A stretch of 64,000 bases of DNA from Thermodesulfobacteriota bacterium. Lineage in GTDB: Bacteria; Desulfobacterota; DSM-4660; Desulfatiglandales; Desulfatiglandaceae. A program made the translations under genes and the position numbers. Where the stretch lies: contig JANQDY010000258.1 in the NCBI GenBank assembly GCA_028278625.1, positions 43,356-107,355 of the forward strand, written 5' to 3'. The number at the start of each line of letters is the position of its first letter. The stretch's first letter is position 1. Of this stretch, positions 36,560-45,314 are shown in pieces. Below the pieces are notes generated by a model, which was not told the DNA's origin, did not search any database, and worked only from the letters and a program-made list of their open reading frames with translations.

Positions 36560-36603
36560 GGTTTATCCATTTGAAAAAAAGAAAGGAATCCGGTTCCAGA
36601 AGC

Positions 36604-37041
36604 TCAGTCTACTTTCACCGGATGGACCGTCAGCACCGGAATCTTGGCGCTTTGTACCACTCGCTGGGCCACGCTGCCAAAAAATACGGCCCCCAGACCG
36701 CTTCGGCCGTGGGTTCCCATGACCACCAGGGAAATGTCGTGTTTTTCAATGTAGTTGAGTATCTGACGCCCTGTGTGGCCGATGAGCACATGGGATTGCA
36801 GCTTTTTTACGTTGGGAAAATAGGTGTTCGCAAATTCATCCATTTCCTGCAATACATTGTGTTTGATCTGATCGATCACATCACTCACCGATGAGAAAGT
36901 GGGTCCTTCATACCTGGCAATCACATGAACCAGGAACAGCTCGGAACCGAATTTGTCCACCATGGTGGCGGCATGTTCGGCAACCACCCGAGACTGATTG
37001 GAAAGATCGACCGGAAAAAGAACTCTGGGATAGGTTATCAT
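36604..37041 (-). CDS. Universal stress protein, UspA family
   Basis: A 145-residue USP. It begins YPRVLFPVDLSNQSRVVAEHAATMV with the first strand and Asp of the nucleotide site, and ends with the ATP-binding motif VVMGTHGRSGLGAVFFGSVAQRVVQSAKIPVLTV (G-x2-G-x9-G(S/T) type). It thus probably binds ATP. The ATG at 37041 is supported by AAGGAGG just upstream; a longer frame to 37203 overlaps the exchanger gene and is rejected. It lies ahead of ackA on the same strand, suggesting co-expression under energy stress. Confidence 0.92.
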   Translation of the reverse strand: MITYPRVLFPVDLSNQSRVVAEHAATMVDKFGSELFLVHVIARYEGPTFSSVSDVIDQIKHNVLQEMDEFANTYFPNVKKLQSHVLIGHTGRQILNYIEKHDISLVVMGTHGRSGLGAVFFGSVAQRVVQSAKIPVLTVHPVKVD

Positions 37042-37108
37042 CTTTCTTCCTCCTTTTTTTTCAGATTTTTCATTCTCGGGGGACCGCCTGGAACCAGGTG
37101 CCACCCCG

Positions 37109-38161
37109 TTATTCGGCTCCCAAATTAAATGCGTACTGCAAAATGAGGTAAAGAACATAGACGCCCAGAATCCAGACGCCCTGCCATCGTTTGAACCAGC
37201 CATCCTTGTTCATGAAGATAAAGACTCGGAAAGAGTACAGAATCAGCAGCATGGCGGGGAAATGGAAGTTAAAAAAGTTGGGGGGCACCATCAATGGGCG
37301 GGCCGTGGCCGCCGCACCGATGACGAACAAACAGTTCAATACGTCCGCACCGACCACGTTGCCCACCATGATCTGCGGATATCCTTTTCTCACGGATGTG
37401 ATGGCCGTCATCAGCTCAGGGAGTGAGGTTCCGAAAGCCACCAGGGTGGCGGCAATGATATCCTGGGGCACGCCGAGCCTTGAGGCACCTTCCGCGGCGG
37501 CCGGCACCAGCAGGCGGCTGCTGACAATCACTCCCACTAGCCCTACCAGCGTGATCAGCAGTGATTTAAAGCTTCCCCAGTCGGGCTCTTCTTCTTCGTC
37601 ATCCTCCTCATCCTCTTCCCCTACCCGGGCCCAGCGGTAGGCCATACAGAGATAACAGACCAGCAGTGCCAGGAAAAGAAGACCTACCCAGCGCCCCAGA
37701 ACCGGTTGCCCGTCCGTGGCCATGTAGGAAATCACGGAAACGACCACCAGCAGGGTGGCGGCGCCCACCTGCACCCAGCCGGTGCGGTTCAAGATGAACC
37801 GTTTCACCGGAATCCGGCTGATGATGCACATGAGACCGAATATGAGACCCGTGTCACAGATGATGGACCCCACGCCGTTTCCCAGGGCAAGCCCAGGATT
37901 TCCGGTCCATGCGGCCAACACGCTGACGAACATTTCGGGCATGGTGGTTCCCAGGGATATGATGGTGGCCCCGATGACGATGCGCGGCATGCCGGTTCTT
38001 AAGGCCAGAGAGGCGGCACCGTCTATCATGTGGTCCGCTGCCTTTGAGAGAACATAGATGCACGCCACTATGGTCACCAAGAGGCCCCAGGTGGGAAACC
38101 CGGCAATCAGGTGGTTCAGAAGCTCTTCATTCGCGATCCATTCCCAAATCGAGTGCTTCAT
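37109..38161 (-). CDS. Calcium/sodium antiporter (CaCA family)
   Basis: A 350-residue Na+/Ca2+ exchanger-type membrane protein with two inverted halves. The two alpha repeats are visible: IIGATIISLGTTMPEMFVSVLAAWTGNPGLALGNGVGS and IIAATLVAFGTSLPELMTAITSVRKGYPQIMVGNVVGADVLNCL, with acidic residues of the ion path in GTTMPE and GTSLPE. Between them is a very acidic cytoplasmic loop (EEDEEDDEEEEPDW, about residue 187), often a Ca2+-sensitive element. It is larger than the usual 320 residues because of an N-terminal extension. It lies 67 bases ahead of the USP gene. Confidence 0.92.
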   Translation of the reverse strand: MKHSIWEWIANEELLNHLIAGFPTWGLLVTIVACIYVLSKAADHMIDGAASLALRTGMPRIVIGATIISLGTTMPEMFVSVLAAWTGNPGLALGNGVGSIICDTGLIFGLMCIISRIPVKRFILNRTGWVQVGAATLLVVVSVISYMATDGQPVLGRWVGLLFLALLVCYLCMAYRWARVGEEDEEDDEEEEPDWGSFKSLLITLVGLVGVIVSSRLLVPAAAEGASRLGVPQDIIAATLVAFGTSLPELMTAITSVRKGYPQIMVGNVVGADVLNCLFVIGAAATARPLMVPPNFFNFHFPAMLLILYSFRVFIFMNKDGWFKRWQGVWILGVYVLYLILQYAFNLGAE

Positions 38162-38198
38162 TTCCTAAGACAGTCCTCTACATTTCGGTCCGAAAATA

Positions 38199-38235
38199 TT
38201 CGGCGGCGGGTCTATTAAGACGCTCCGCCGCCGAA
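38199..38235 (-). terminator. Terminator-like hairpin between amidotransferase and exchanger genes
   Basis: TTCGGCGGCG (38199-38208) pairs perfectly over 10 bases with CGCCGCCGAA (38226-38235). On the minus strand the stem is followed by AATATTTTC, a moderate T-rich tract. It lies in the 191-base gap after the amidotransferase gene and would end that operon before the exchanger gene. No promoter is obvious between it and the exchanger start at 38161. Confidence 0.55.
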
Positions 38236-38352
38236 ATAGTTCTTTTCCATTCCATTTAGTGGTTCAGACCAGAGTTGTCAATGCTATTTCAGACCTGTGC
38301 TGGGAGATGGCATGAAATTCAGCGACCGCCAAGGAACTTGCTCAAATAAGCG

Positions 38353-39060
38353 TCATCCATTGAATTCCCGGACCATATTATCCAAAATCGCCGCCATGAG
38401 CCAGTAGGTATCGGGGATCGTCTCCGTCTGTTTAAGAACGGTCTCTCTGCCGGGAACGAACTTCCCTTTCCTCCAACGGTGACCGTATTTTTTTGCATAA
38501 CCGTCGGCCATGGCCCGGGTGATTTCCGGATGAAACTGGAGTCCCACCAGGGGACGGTTTTTGCAGACAAATGCCTGATTCGGCGTCGGTTCGGTGCGGG
38601 CCAGACATGTGCAGCCCGGCGGGAGGGAGTAATGATCGCTGTGCCAGTGAAAGGAAATAAACGATTGAGGAACATTCCTGAAAAGAAAGGATTCCTCGCC
38701 TTCAGTCGTCAGAGAAACGTCGAACCAACCGATTTCTTGATCCGGATTGGGATAGACCTCACCACCCAGGACCTCGGCCAGGAGTTGGGTGCCGAAACAG
38801 ATTCCCAGTATTGTTTTTTTCCGATGAACGGATTCGGCGATAAACGCCTTTTCGGGAATGAGCCAGGGGTGTTTTTCCTCATCCCATGCATGCTGAGACC
38901 CTCCCATGATGATGAGCCAGTCGAATGTTTCAAGGGAGGGTAACTTTTCCTGGTTGCAGAGAAAGGTTTCATTGATCCTATACCCCTTTTCCTGAGACCA
39001 AAGGGTGATGTTGTCGGGTGCAAAATCGATGGGGTCGTGATGTAATATATGGATTTTCAT
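38353..39060 (-). CDS. Type 1 glutamine amidotransferase (GMP synthase-like)
   Basis: A 235-residue class I glutamine amidotransferase domain protein standing alone. The catalytic Cys lies in TILGICFGTQLLAEVLGG, and the His-Glu pair in GLQFHPEITRA. The N-terminal IHILHHDPIDFAPDNITLWSQEKGY resembles GMP-synthase-like proteins often involved in metal or amino-acid stress. Its acceptor substrate is unknown; some relatives hydrolyse gamma-glutamyl bonds. It overlaps the small zinc-ribbon gene by 4 bases and so is translationally coupled to it. Confidence 0.88.
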   Translation of the reverse strand: MKIHILHHDPIDFAPDNITLWSQEKGYRINETFLCNQEKLPSLETFDWLIIMGGSQHAWDEEKHPWLIPEKAFIAESVHRKKTILGICFGTQLLAEVLGGEVYPNPDQEIGWFDVSLTTEGEESFLFRNVPQSFISFHWHSDHYSLPPGCTCLARTEPTPNQAFVCKNRPLVGLQFHPEITRAMADGYAKKYGHRWRKGKFVPGRETVLKQTETIPDTYWLMAAILDNMVREFNG

Positions 39061-39242
39061 GAATACGCCTGTGAAACCGTGAATCCGATATCAAAAACAT
39101 CATGGCAGGATGGGCAGATGAAAAGCCATCTGGTGGTGTTCCCTTCCTTTCTGAACATTGAGTGAAAGCCGTCCTTGTAGCCACAGGACGGACAAACCTT
39201 AAACTCGTCCTTCAATTCCACCATTTTGATTTTGTCATCCAT
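39057..39242 (-). CDS. Small zinc-ribbon protein
   Basis: A 61-residue protein with two CxxC pairs, CPSCGYKDGF and CPSCHDVF, separated by about 20 residues, making a zinc ribbon. The ATG at 39242 is supported by GGGAGGG upstream; a longer frame to 39293 has none. Function is unknown. It is cotranscribed with the amidotransferase (4-base overlap) and follows the PAS kinase gene by 47 bases. Possible roles are a metal-binding adaptor or RNA-associated protein, but neither is supported beyond the fold. Confidence 0.7.
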   Translation of the reverse strand: MDDKIKMVELKDEFKVCPSCGYKDGFHSMFRKEGNTTRWLFICPSCHDVFDIGFTVSQAYS

Positions 39243-39289
39243 AAAACCCTCCCTTCCTGATGGTTTGTAAGCCGTCCATTTCGGCCAAT

Positions 39290-40405
39290 TCAAGAGTCCT
39301 CGCCTGGGTTTCGCGGCAAGGAGACAATCACATGGGTTCCTTCGGTTTCGGAAGTGGTAAAGCGGATATTTCCCCGGTGGGTTTTGGCAATCAGGGATGC
39401 ATTGTACGTACCTAGACCCATGCCGCCCTTTTTGCCGCTGGTGATGTAGGCCTCGAAGAAATGATCACGAACCTCTTCGGGGATTTCCGTTCGATTATAA
39501 ATGTCAATGGCATGCATTCTATTCTTGGCCGTTTGGTCCCACTTGATGTTCACCTGAATGGGAGCTTTCTCCGGTGAGGCCTCTATGGCGTTTTTGAGAA
39601 GATTGGCCAGCATCATCTCGAGGAGGTCCTCATCGCCCTTTACCATTTCAGGTGTTTCGTTTTTTGATGGTTCGCTGACAATGACCGTGATATGGATCCC
39701 CTTTTGCAGGGTCAGAGGTTCCAGTTGAACGGTTATTCTATCCAGGATCTCCAACAGGTTGACCGGTTGGGGGTCCAGCTCAAAGCTTCCTTGCTCCATC
39801 TGAAAAAGGTCACGGCTTCGATCGAGGATCTTCAATGTTCTTTCGCCCGATTCTCGAATCAGTATCGCGGCCTTTCTCTGTGGCTCGGTTAGGTTCTTCC
39901 CTTTCAGCAGACGCCTGGCCAGTCCCGTGATGCCGATGAGCGGTGATTTGAGATCGTGACGCATCATGCGCTGCACATCCTCGCGAATCTGTTCGATCTG
40001 CCGCCGATCGGTGATATCCCGGATGATGGCCCCAAAATAGACGCCTGAATCGCTCTCCCAGTAGGAGAGGGTCAATTCTATGGGGAATTCCGTCCGGTCC
40101 TTGCGCAGGGCCACCATTTCCAGCTTTTTGCCGATGACATGCTTTTCTCCGGTCTTCAAGAAGCGCTTGACCCCTTCGAAGTGGGATTTTTTGTATCGCT
40201 CGGGAATGATGGTGGTCACGGACCGTCCCACTACTTCACTGGCGTTGTAACCGAAAATCGTTTCAGCGCCCTTGTTCCATGTGAGGATAGCATCGTCGGC
40301 ACTGGCGGTGATGATGGCATCGATGGAAGTCTCGGTGACCGCGCGATAACGACCTTCACTCTCTTTTAGCTCTCTCTGGAGCTGTTCCCTGTCTCTGGTA
40401 TCCAT
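39290..40405 (-). CDS. PAS domain sensor histidine kinase (soluble)
   Basis: A 371-residue cytoplasmic kinase. An N-terminal coiled coil leads into a PAS domain (about 18-135; TSIDAIITASADDAILTWNKGAETIFGY ... GVYFGAIIRDITDRRQ), then HisKA with MMRHDLKSPLIGITGLAR (His near 150) and the ATPase with MLANLLKNAIEA, then GMGLGTYNASLIAKTHRG. The EDVQRMMRHDLKSP type is common in Desulfobacterota. There is no membrane span and no partner regulator next to it. Divergent from the coiled-coil protein gene at 40558, with 152 bases between. Confidence 0.9.
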   Translation of the reverse strand: MDTRDREQLQRELKESEGRYRAVTETSIDAIITASADDAILTWNKGAETIFGYNASEVVGRSVTTIIPERYKKSHFEGVKRFLKTGEKHVIGKKLEMVALRKDRTEFPIELTLSYWESDSGVYFGAIIRDITDRRQIEQIREDVQRMMRHDLKSPLIGITGLARRLLKGKNLTEPQRKAAILIRESGERTLKILDRSRDLFQMEQGSFELDPQPVNLLEILDRITVQLEPLTLQKGIHITVIVSEPSKNETPEMVKGDEDLLEMMLANLLKNAIEASPEKAPIQVNIKWDQTAKNRMHAIDIYNRTEIPEEVRDHFFEAYITSGKKGGMGLGTYNASLIAKTHRGNIRFTTSETEGTHVIVSLPRNPGEDS

Positions 40406-40557
40406 TCAACCTCAATGATTTCAATAAATATCCGTGGCAGGTTACATTTTTCTTAAATGAAAGGCAATACGAATGCATCAAGACGCATATCGTGTTATGA
40501 TGTTTCAGATGGTGGGGTCAATCTCTTTTTGAGGAAAACTGAAACGGAGAGTATTGA

Positions 40558-40893
40558 ATGTCTGATCAGAAAAGCGGTCATCTGGAAAAGCTGAAAAACC
40601 AGCTCCATGAATGGAATGAGGCGTTGAACCGGCTGGAGGCAGAAACCAAGAAAGCGACCGCCGATGAGCGATTCCGCTATGAAAAGATGATCAAAGCACT
40701 TCGCGAAAAAGAAGCGGCGGTAAAGGAAACCCTGGGGCGAATACTAGACGTCAGAGAGGATGCATGGGACGAGATCAAACATGGCATGGAGTCCGCCTGG
40801 TCCAGTCTCAAGGGGAGTTTAAAGGCGGCAAAGACGGAGTTTGAGCGGGGCCTCAAGGAAGGGATGGAAGAGAAGCCGGGAAAGGAGGATTGA
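40558..40893 (+). CDS. Coiled-coil protein, sll1863-like stress family
   Basis: A 111-residue charged, almost fully helical protein. The pattern LKNQLHEWNEALNRLEAETKKATADERFRYEKMIKALREKEAAVKETLGRI resembles small coiled-coil proteins of the sll1863 stress family, which have a similar C-terminal amphipathic end (WDEIKHGMESAWSSLKGSLKAAKTEFERGLKEG). The last part looks like an apolipoprotein-like membrane-binding helix. Function is unknown. The gene is followed 79 bases later by an exported protein and a 35-residue peptide, each with its own strong ribosome-binding site. Confidence 0.72.
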   Translation: MSDQKSGHLEKLKNQLHEWNEALNRLEAETKKATADERFRYEKMIKALREKEAAVKETLGRILDVREDAWDEIKHGMESAWSSLKGSLKAAKTEFERGLKEGMEEKPGKED

Positions 40894-40972
40894 AAAAGGT
40901 CATGAAAGTCAACCCATTGGGGTGGCATTCGCCACCAAAGGCATAATTCAAAGAGCCAAGGAGGATGAGAAA

Positions 40973-41401
40973 ATGAAAAATGGCAAGAAATGGATTCTGA
41001 CGGCTTCTGTTTTTTTGGTTTTGGCGTTCGGTTCGGTTTTTTGCGTCCAAGCATCTTACTTGCCGGAACCCAAAGCAAAGGAAACGGATAGCGGCGTCAT
41101 GTACATGACCGGCGGTGTGGGCGTTGAATCACGGACGGCCATGAATCAGGCGGAAGACAACTATAATCTGAAGGTGGTTGTTGCCAGCACAACGGGTGCC
41201 TATCTGGCGGATGCCCTGGTTACCATTAAAGATGCGGCCGGCAAGACGATCTTTCAAGCCATGACCGACGGCCCATGGCTTTTGGTGAAACTCCCCAAGG
41301 GCACCTACCGGGTGAAAGCTGCCATCGAGGACCGTCAGGAGACCCGAGGCGTCAGCGTTTCCAAACGGCTAAAAACCATATTTTTTCACTGGAAACCCTA
41401 A
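40973..41401 (+). CDS. Exported protein with carboxypeptidase-regulatory-like domain
   Basis: A 142-residue protein with an N-terminal signal peptide (WILTASVFLVLAFGSVFCVQA). The mature part after about residue 27 contains a transthyretin/CNA-B-like beta fold: LKVVVASTTGAYLADALVTIKDAAGKTIFQAMTDGPWLLVKLPKGTYRVKAAI. Residues 40-60 (GVMYMTGGVGVESRTAMNQAEDNYN) resemble small periplasmic proteins in which this segment precedes the beta domain. Function is unknown, probably a periplasmic scaffold or adaptor. The ATG at 40973 follows AAGGAGG; a longer frame to 40841 is rejected. Confidence 0.75.
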   Translation: MKNGKKWILTASVFLVLAFGSVFCVQASYLPEPKAKETDSGVMYMTGGVGVESRTAMNQAEDNYNLKVVVASTTGAYLADALVTIKDAAGKTIFQAMTDGPWLLVKLPKGTYRVKAAIEDRQETRGVSVSKRLKTIFFHWKP

Positions 41402-41421
41402 AAGCCAGAGGAGGAGCGATT

Positions 41422-41529
41422 ATGACGGATTCAAAAGGTGTTAGCACCTCGGGAAAAAAGGGATTATTTCTCAATCTTTTCTGTCCTGAGGACAGCTGTG
41501 AGGTTGTGGAGAGTACGGACTTGCCATAA
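41422..41529 (+). CDS. Small 35-residue protein, function unknown
   Basis: A short frame preceded by a very strong AGAGGAGGAG site (41408-41417), 20 bases after the exported protein stop. The peptide has a polar start (TDSKGVSTSGKKG), a hydrophobic centre (LFLNLF) and the pair CPEDSC near its end, which could bind metal or form a disulfide. I know no homologue. The ribosome-binding site and operon position are the only support for translation. Confidence 0.45.
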   Translation: MTDSKGVSTSGKKGLFLNLFCPEDSCEVVESTDLP

Positions 41530-41571
41530 CGCTTGGTCGGATTTGATATCGGATCTCTTTTAATCAGTTGC

Positions 41572-41597
41572 CGCAGGGGTCTTGCGGGACCCCTGCG
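41572..41597. terminator. Strong hairpin between convergent genes
   Basis: CGCAGGGGTC (41572-41581) pairs perfectly over 10 bases with GACCCCTGCG (41588-41597) around a TTGCGG loop, between the 35-residue gene and the convergent USP gene. Neither side has a good T-tract, so it may be a weak bidirectional terminator or an mRNA 3'-end barrier. Confidence 0.45.
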
Positions 41598-41607
41598 CAC
41601 CAACCGG

Positions 41608-42057
41608 CTATTCTCCGGGAGTGACGGGAATCGTAACCACGGGGACGCCAGCGTTTTTTACCACTTTTTCCGATACGCTTCCGAATCCGAAATTCCCCCT
41701 GCGCCCATGGGAAGCCATAATAATCATATCCATCTTTTCCTTATCCGCCGTTTTCAGGATTTCCTGAGCTGGATCCCCGATGGCGATGTGTTTTATGAAG
41801 AGAGGACATCCCTGTAAATAATTCTCACAGATACCTTCCAGCCGTTTTTCAGCAGTCTCTTTTTCCCAAGCGTGGATTTTTTCGATGTGGGATTTGTCAA
41901 ATTCCCCGTACCATGGCTCGTGATGTCCAAGATCCTCGATGACATAAAGCAAGTGAACTTCCGTCTGATATTTTTCTCCGAAGGACATGACATAATCCAG
42001 GGCCTTTTCCGCATTGGGTGATAGATCCGTCGGCCAGAGTATCTTCTTGACTTCCAT
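41608..42057 (-). CDS. Universal stress protein, UspA family
   Basis: A 149-residue USP, the second in the window and different from the one at 36604. The start EVKKILWPTDLSPNAEKALDYVMSFGEKYQTEVHLLYVIEDLG and the C-terminal ATP-site motif IIMASHGRRGNFGFGSVSEKVVKNAGVPVVTIPV are typical. An insertion with HEPWYGEFDKSHIEKIHAW is common in Deltaproteobacterial members. An AGGGAGG lies upstream on the minus strand. It lies 84 bases after the membrane-protein gene at 42142 on the same strand. Confidence 0.93.
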   Translation of the reverse strand: MEVKKILWPTDLSPNAEKALDYVMSFGEKYQTEVHLLYVIEDLGHHEPWYGEFDKSHIEKIHAWEKETAEKRLEGICENYLQGCPLFIKHIAIGDPAQEILKTADKEKMDMIIMASHGRRGNFGFGSVSEKVVKNAGVPVVTIPVTPGE

Positions 42058-42141
42058 GCTGCAACCTCCCTGTTTTGGAATTCAAATTATTGTACTGACT
42101 ATTTAATGACCCGATTAGTGTAGGTTACTTTGCCACCGGCG

Positions 42142-43017
42142 TCAATAATGAAAACGGCTCTCCTGATTTTCGTATTCCGGTAGAAGGTTTCGATCATTTC
42201 GGGGCATTATCAGGTGATAAATGGCAAATAATTCCATGGAGAAGGGGAGATAGCCCAGGAATCCAAGGAGCGGCATTTCAAATACACGCAGAAAATCCAC
42301 AAACGGCACATGATAGACCCATTTGGGATAGGCGTAGAAGTTCCACATCTCCCAAAAGAAGCCACAGATGAGACACCCCGTCCACAAGGCCAGAACCGGC
42401 CGCCAGTCTCCGTGCTTCACGTACCCGGTTAAAGACCGTTTCCCCAGCCAGAGGTTGACCGGGTCCAAAATAAAACCCACGGACATCCAGACGAAGGGAA
42501 AGCAGTATCTCGGCCACAACAGCAATGATGCCAGCATCAGCCACCCAAGGGCGAAAATCATCATTATTTCTAAGCGGTTGCGCCCGTAAGCGGGACCGGA
42601 CTTCAATCTTCTGAGCCAGTTCCGGCCGCCAACCCATTCCGCCGTACCGAACACCGCCGGCATGACCGTACTGAAACTGAGGCTTGAGAGAATGGCATAT
42701 TCCAAGTCGGAAAAATGGTCCCGTCCCAGATAGCGCCAATTCTCCGTACGCAGGTTCACCAGTTCAAAGAGCCACCAGGCCGGGATTGAGATCAGAAACA
42801 GGAGCAGATATTTTTTCCAGGATCGGCTCAGCATGGAATTCCCCTTTTGGCGGTATACCAGCCCGTCGATTGTCAGGGAATAGCCAAGCCAGAGCGGAAA
42901 AAAAAGAAGATGGGTGCGCAGTCCCCCAAGAGACCAGTTGAGGGTCCAGAAGACGGCAATGAGAAATATGCCGATCCAGCCGTGAAGAGGGAAAGGGGTT
43001 CTTGGGATTCGAGACAT
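42142..43017 (-). CDS. Polytopic membrane protein of unknown function
   Basis: A 291-residue protein with about eight predicted spans and many Trp, Phe and Tyr residues, e.g. IGIFLIAVFWTLNWSL, LLLFLISIPAWWLFELVNLRTENW and TGCLICGFFWEMWNFYAYPKWVYHVPFVDFLRVFEMPLLGFLGYLPFSMELFAIYHL. The repeated pattern W-x-x-(F/W)-E-(L/M)-x-N in two halves (WWLFELVNLRTENWRY and FFWEMWNFYAYPKW) suggests an internal duplication with conserved Glu and Asn in the membrane. I do not recognise an enzyme family. Divergent to the gene at 43158. Confidence 0.7.
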   Translation of the reverse strand: MSRIPRTPFPLHGWIGIFLIAVFWTLNWSLGGLRTHLLFFPLWLGYSLTIDGLVYRQKGNSMLSRSWKKYLLLFLISIPAWWLFELVNLRTENWRYLGRDHFSDLEYAILSSLSFSTVMPAVFGTAEWVGGRNWLRRLKSGPAYGRNRLEIMMIFALGWLMLASLLLWPRYCFPFVWMSVGFILDPVNLWLGKRSLTGYVKHGDWRPVLALWTGCLICGFFWEMWNFYAYPKWVYHVPFVDFLRVFEMPLLGFLGYLPFSMELFAIYHLIMPRNDRNLLPEYENQESRFHY

Positions 43018-43058
43018 TCTCTATCCATTGACCTTTTTAAAACAGATCGCCAATATAT

Positions 43059-43076
43059 TAAAAAAGCGCTTTTTTA
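43059..43076. promoter_or_regulatory. 18-base perfect palindrome in a divergent promoter region
   Basis: TAAAAAAGCGCTTTTTTA is a perfect palindrome in the 140-base gap between the membrane-protein gene and the gene at 43158. A second hairpin, ATCCCTCC (43104-43111) with GGAGGGAT (43117-43124), lies downstream in the leader of the + strand gene. The palindrome may be an operator for a dimeric regulator or a weak bidirectional terminator; there is no direct evidence for either. Confidence 0.4.
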
Positions 43077-43157
43077 TGCAACATTAACATGGCATAAGGG
43101 AGAATCCCTCCGGCTTGGAGGGATAGAACGAAAATCGCCAAATAGGTCGTAAAGATC

Positions 43158-43646
43158 ATGGATGACCAGAAAAAACGGGAACTGTTCGAGAAATACGATT
43201 TCAGCAAGACCGGCATTTTAAGAAGGGCCGGTGTGGATCCCCAAAGCCCCCTGAGGGTCCTGTATCACGATATCGCCGGAATTCTGCAGTCACTGGTGTT
43301 CGAATGTGAACGGTTGGATGCGCTTGAAAAGAGAGATGTGGAAGAATACGAAACCATCCAGGATCGGATCTACAAGGGCTTCGGATGGCTACAGACCCAA
43401 TACCTCTCCATTGATTGGGAGGGGCTGCCTTCGGACGATTCCGACTTGCAGGTTTTTTTCAATATGAAATTGGCCCTCGAAGATTTGGGGAGGGCCCTCC
43501 ATGACCTTTTGGACATTGCGCGGAGAGATCTGGAAAGAAATGCCCGGTCAGGCAACCTTGCGCAGTTCCGGGACATCATCAAAAAAACCGGAAAAATCAT
43601 GCGGGCCTACCAGGAGACCTGGGACAAATTGGAGAAGGGGTCATGA
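43158..43646 (+). CDS. Helical protein of unknown function
   Basis: A 162-residue, highly charged and mainly helical cytoplasmic protein with no signal peptide. The segments [55 protein letters not shown] and [54 protein letters not shown] suggest a helical bundle. I recognise no family. It has weak ribosome-binding signals (TAGGTCGTAAAG) and overlaps the end of the convergent pgi gene by 6 bases. Confidence 0.65.
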   Translation: MDDQKKRELFEKYDFSKTGILRRAGVDPQSPLRVLYHDIAGILQSLVFECERLDALEKRDVEEYETIQDRIYKGFGWLQTQYLSIDWEGLPSDDSDLQVFFNMKLALEDLGRALHDLLDIARRDLERNARSGNLAQFRDIIKKTGKIMRAYQETWDKLEKGS

Positions 43647-45314
43647 TTCGTCCTTTTCTTCCCTTGCACCAATGGTTTCCGAACGGATCTTTCGATAATG
43701 CCTGATGAGCGCGTTTGTTGAACTGTCGTGCTCAAGGGGTGGTGTTTCCGAGCCCTCCAATTCTGGAAGAATGCGCTGGGCCAGTGCCTTGCCCAGTTCC
43801 ACGCCCCATTGATCAAAGGGGTTGATGTTCCAGACGGCCCCTTGGGTAAAAACGGTGTGTTCATAGAGCGCCACCAGGCTGCCCAGGGTTTTGGGCGTAA
43901 GGCGCCGGGCCAGCAGGGTATTGGAAGGTCGGTTGCCCAAAAAGACGCGGTGGGGAATGAGGCGGTCGGGAATTCCTTCGGCCTTGGCTTCATCTTCGGT
44001 CTTTCCAAACGCCAGGGCCTCCGCCTGAGCAAAAACGTTGGCCAAGAGCATCTGGTGATGTGAACCCATGGGATTTAAGGGGTCGAGAAATACGATGAAA
44101 TCGCAGGGGATCAAACGGGTTCCCTGATGAATCAGCTGATAGAAAGAGTGCTGTCCGTTGGTCCCCGGTTCTCCCCAGTAAACAGGGCAGGTCTGGTAAT
44201 CGGTCCTGATCCCTGAAAGCGTCACGTGTTTGCCGTTACTCTCCATGGTGAGTTGCTGAAGGTAGGCCGGAAACCGTTTCATATACTGATCATAGGGAAG
44301 GACCGCCACGGTCCCTGCATCAAAAAAGTTGTTGTACCAGATGCCCAGGAGCCCCATCAGGACCGGCAGGTTTTTCGCAAAAGGGGCGGTGCGAAAATGT
44401 TCATCCATCTCACGAAAGCCTTCCAGCATTTCCTGGAACCGTTTGGGACCGACGGCCAGCATGGTGGATAGCCCAATGGCGGAATCCATGGAATAGCGGC
44501 CACCGACCCAGTCCCAGAACTCAAACATGTTTGCCGTGTCAATACCGAAATCGGCCACTTTGCGCGTGTTGGTGGAGACGGCCACAAAATGTCTGGCAAT
44601 TGCATCCCTGTTGCCGTCAAATGCTTTCAGCACCCATTCTCTGGCCGTTCGGGCGTTGGTCATGGTTTCCAGGGTGGTAAAGGATTTTGAGGAAATGATG
44701 AAAAGGGTTTCAGCAGGGTCAAGGTCCCTTACCGCTTCGGCGAAGTCGGTGGCGTCCACGTTTGAAACAAAGCGAAAGGTAATGGACCGTTCACTGTAGT
44801 ATCTCAGGGCATCGTAGGCCATTACGGGGCCCAGATCTGAGCCGCCAATGCCGATGTTTATGATATTTCGAACCGGCTTGCCGGTGTAGCCCCGCCAGGT
44901 GCCGTTGCGCACTTGCCGGGAAAGATCGGCCATTTTTGCCAGCACCGCGTGGACTTTCGGGACCACGTCTTCTCCATCCACCATGATAACGTCCCCTTTT
45001 GGGGCCCGCAAAGCGGTGTGCAGCACGGCACGGTTTTCCGTAATGTTGATTTTTTCACCCCGGAACATGGCTTCGATTTTCTCTTTGAGGCCGCATTCCC
45101 CTGCCAGCCTGAAAAGGAGCCCCAGGGTTTCATCGGTAATGCGGTTTTTGGCATAGTCCAGATAAAGGCCCGCGGCCCGGGCCGTCATCCGCTTTCCGCG
45201 ACCGGCGTCATCCCTGAAGAGTTGACGGAGGTGCAATTCCCGGATTCTCTCAAAATGCCTTTTCAGTGCCTTCCATGCGGGGAGGTCATTTAGTCCTTTT
45301 CCGTTAATCATCAT
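43641..45314 (-). CDS. pgi: Glucose-6-phosphate isomerase
   Basis: Interconverts glucose-6-phosphate and fructose-6-phosphate in glycolysis and gluconeogenesis. The 557-residue protein is the long (proteobacterial/eukaryotic) type and carries both PROSITE-like signatures: [12 protein letters not shown] and, nearer the C-terminus, [16 protein letters not shown]. Other family segments are [35 protein letters not shown] and [22 protein letters not shown]. The ATG pair at 45314/45311 follows AAGGAG; the frame extends to 45437 without support. Its end overlaps the gene on the other strand by 6 bases. Confidence 0.96.
   Translation of the reverse strand: MMINGKGLNDLPAWKALKRHFERIRELHLRQLFRDDAGRGKRMTARAAGLYLDYAKNRITDETLGLLFRLAGECGLKEKIEAMFRGEKINITENRAVLHTALRAPKGDVIMVDGEDVVPKVHAVLAKMADLSRQVRNGTWRGYTGKPVRNIINIGIGGSDLGPVMAYDALRYYSERSITFRFVSNVDATDFAEAVRDLDPAETLFIISSKSFTTLETMTNARTAREWVLKAFDGNRDAIARHFVAVSTNTRKVADFGIDTANMFEFWDWVGGRYSMDSAIGLSTMLAVGPKRFQEMLEGFREMDEHFRTAPFAKNLPVLMGLLGIWYNNFFDAGTVAVLPYDQYMKRFPAYLQQLTMESNGKHVTLSGIRTDYQTCPVYWGEPGTNGQHSFYQLIHQGTRLIPCDFIVFLDPLNPMGSHHQMLLANVFAQAEALAFGKTEDEAKAEGIPDRLIPHRVFLGNRPSNTLLARRLTPKTLGSLVALYEHTVFTQGAVWNINPFDQWGVELGKALAQRILPELEGSETPPLEHDSSTNALIRHYRKIRSETIGAREEKDES

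Noticed and set aside
37560..37625. CTTCTTCTTCGTCATCCTCC-like low-complexity repeat
   Set aside because: It simply encodes the acidic loop EEDEEDDEEEE of the exchanger on the minus strand and is not a DNA repeat element.
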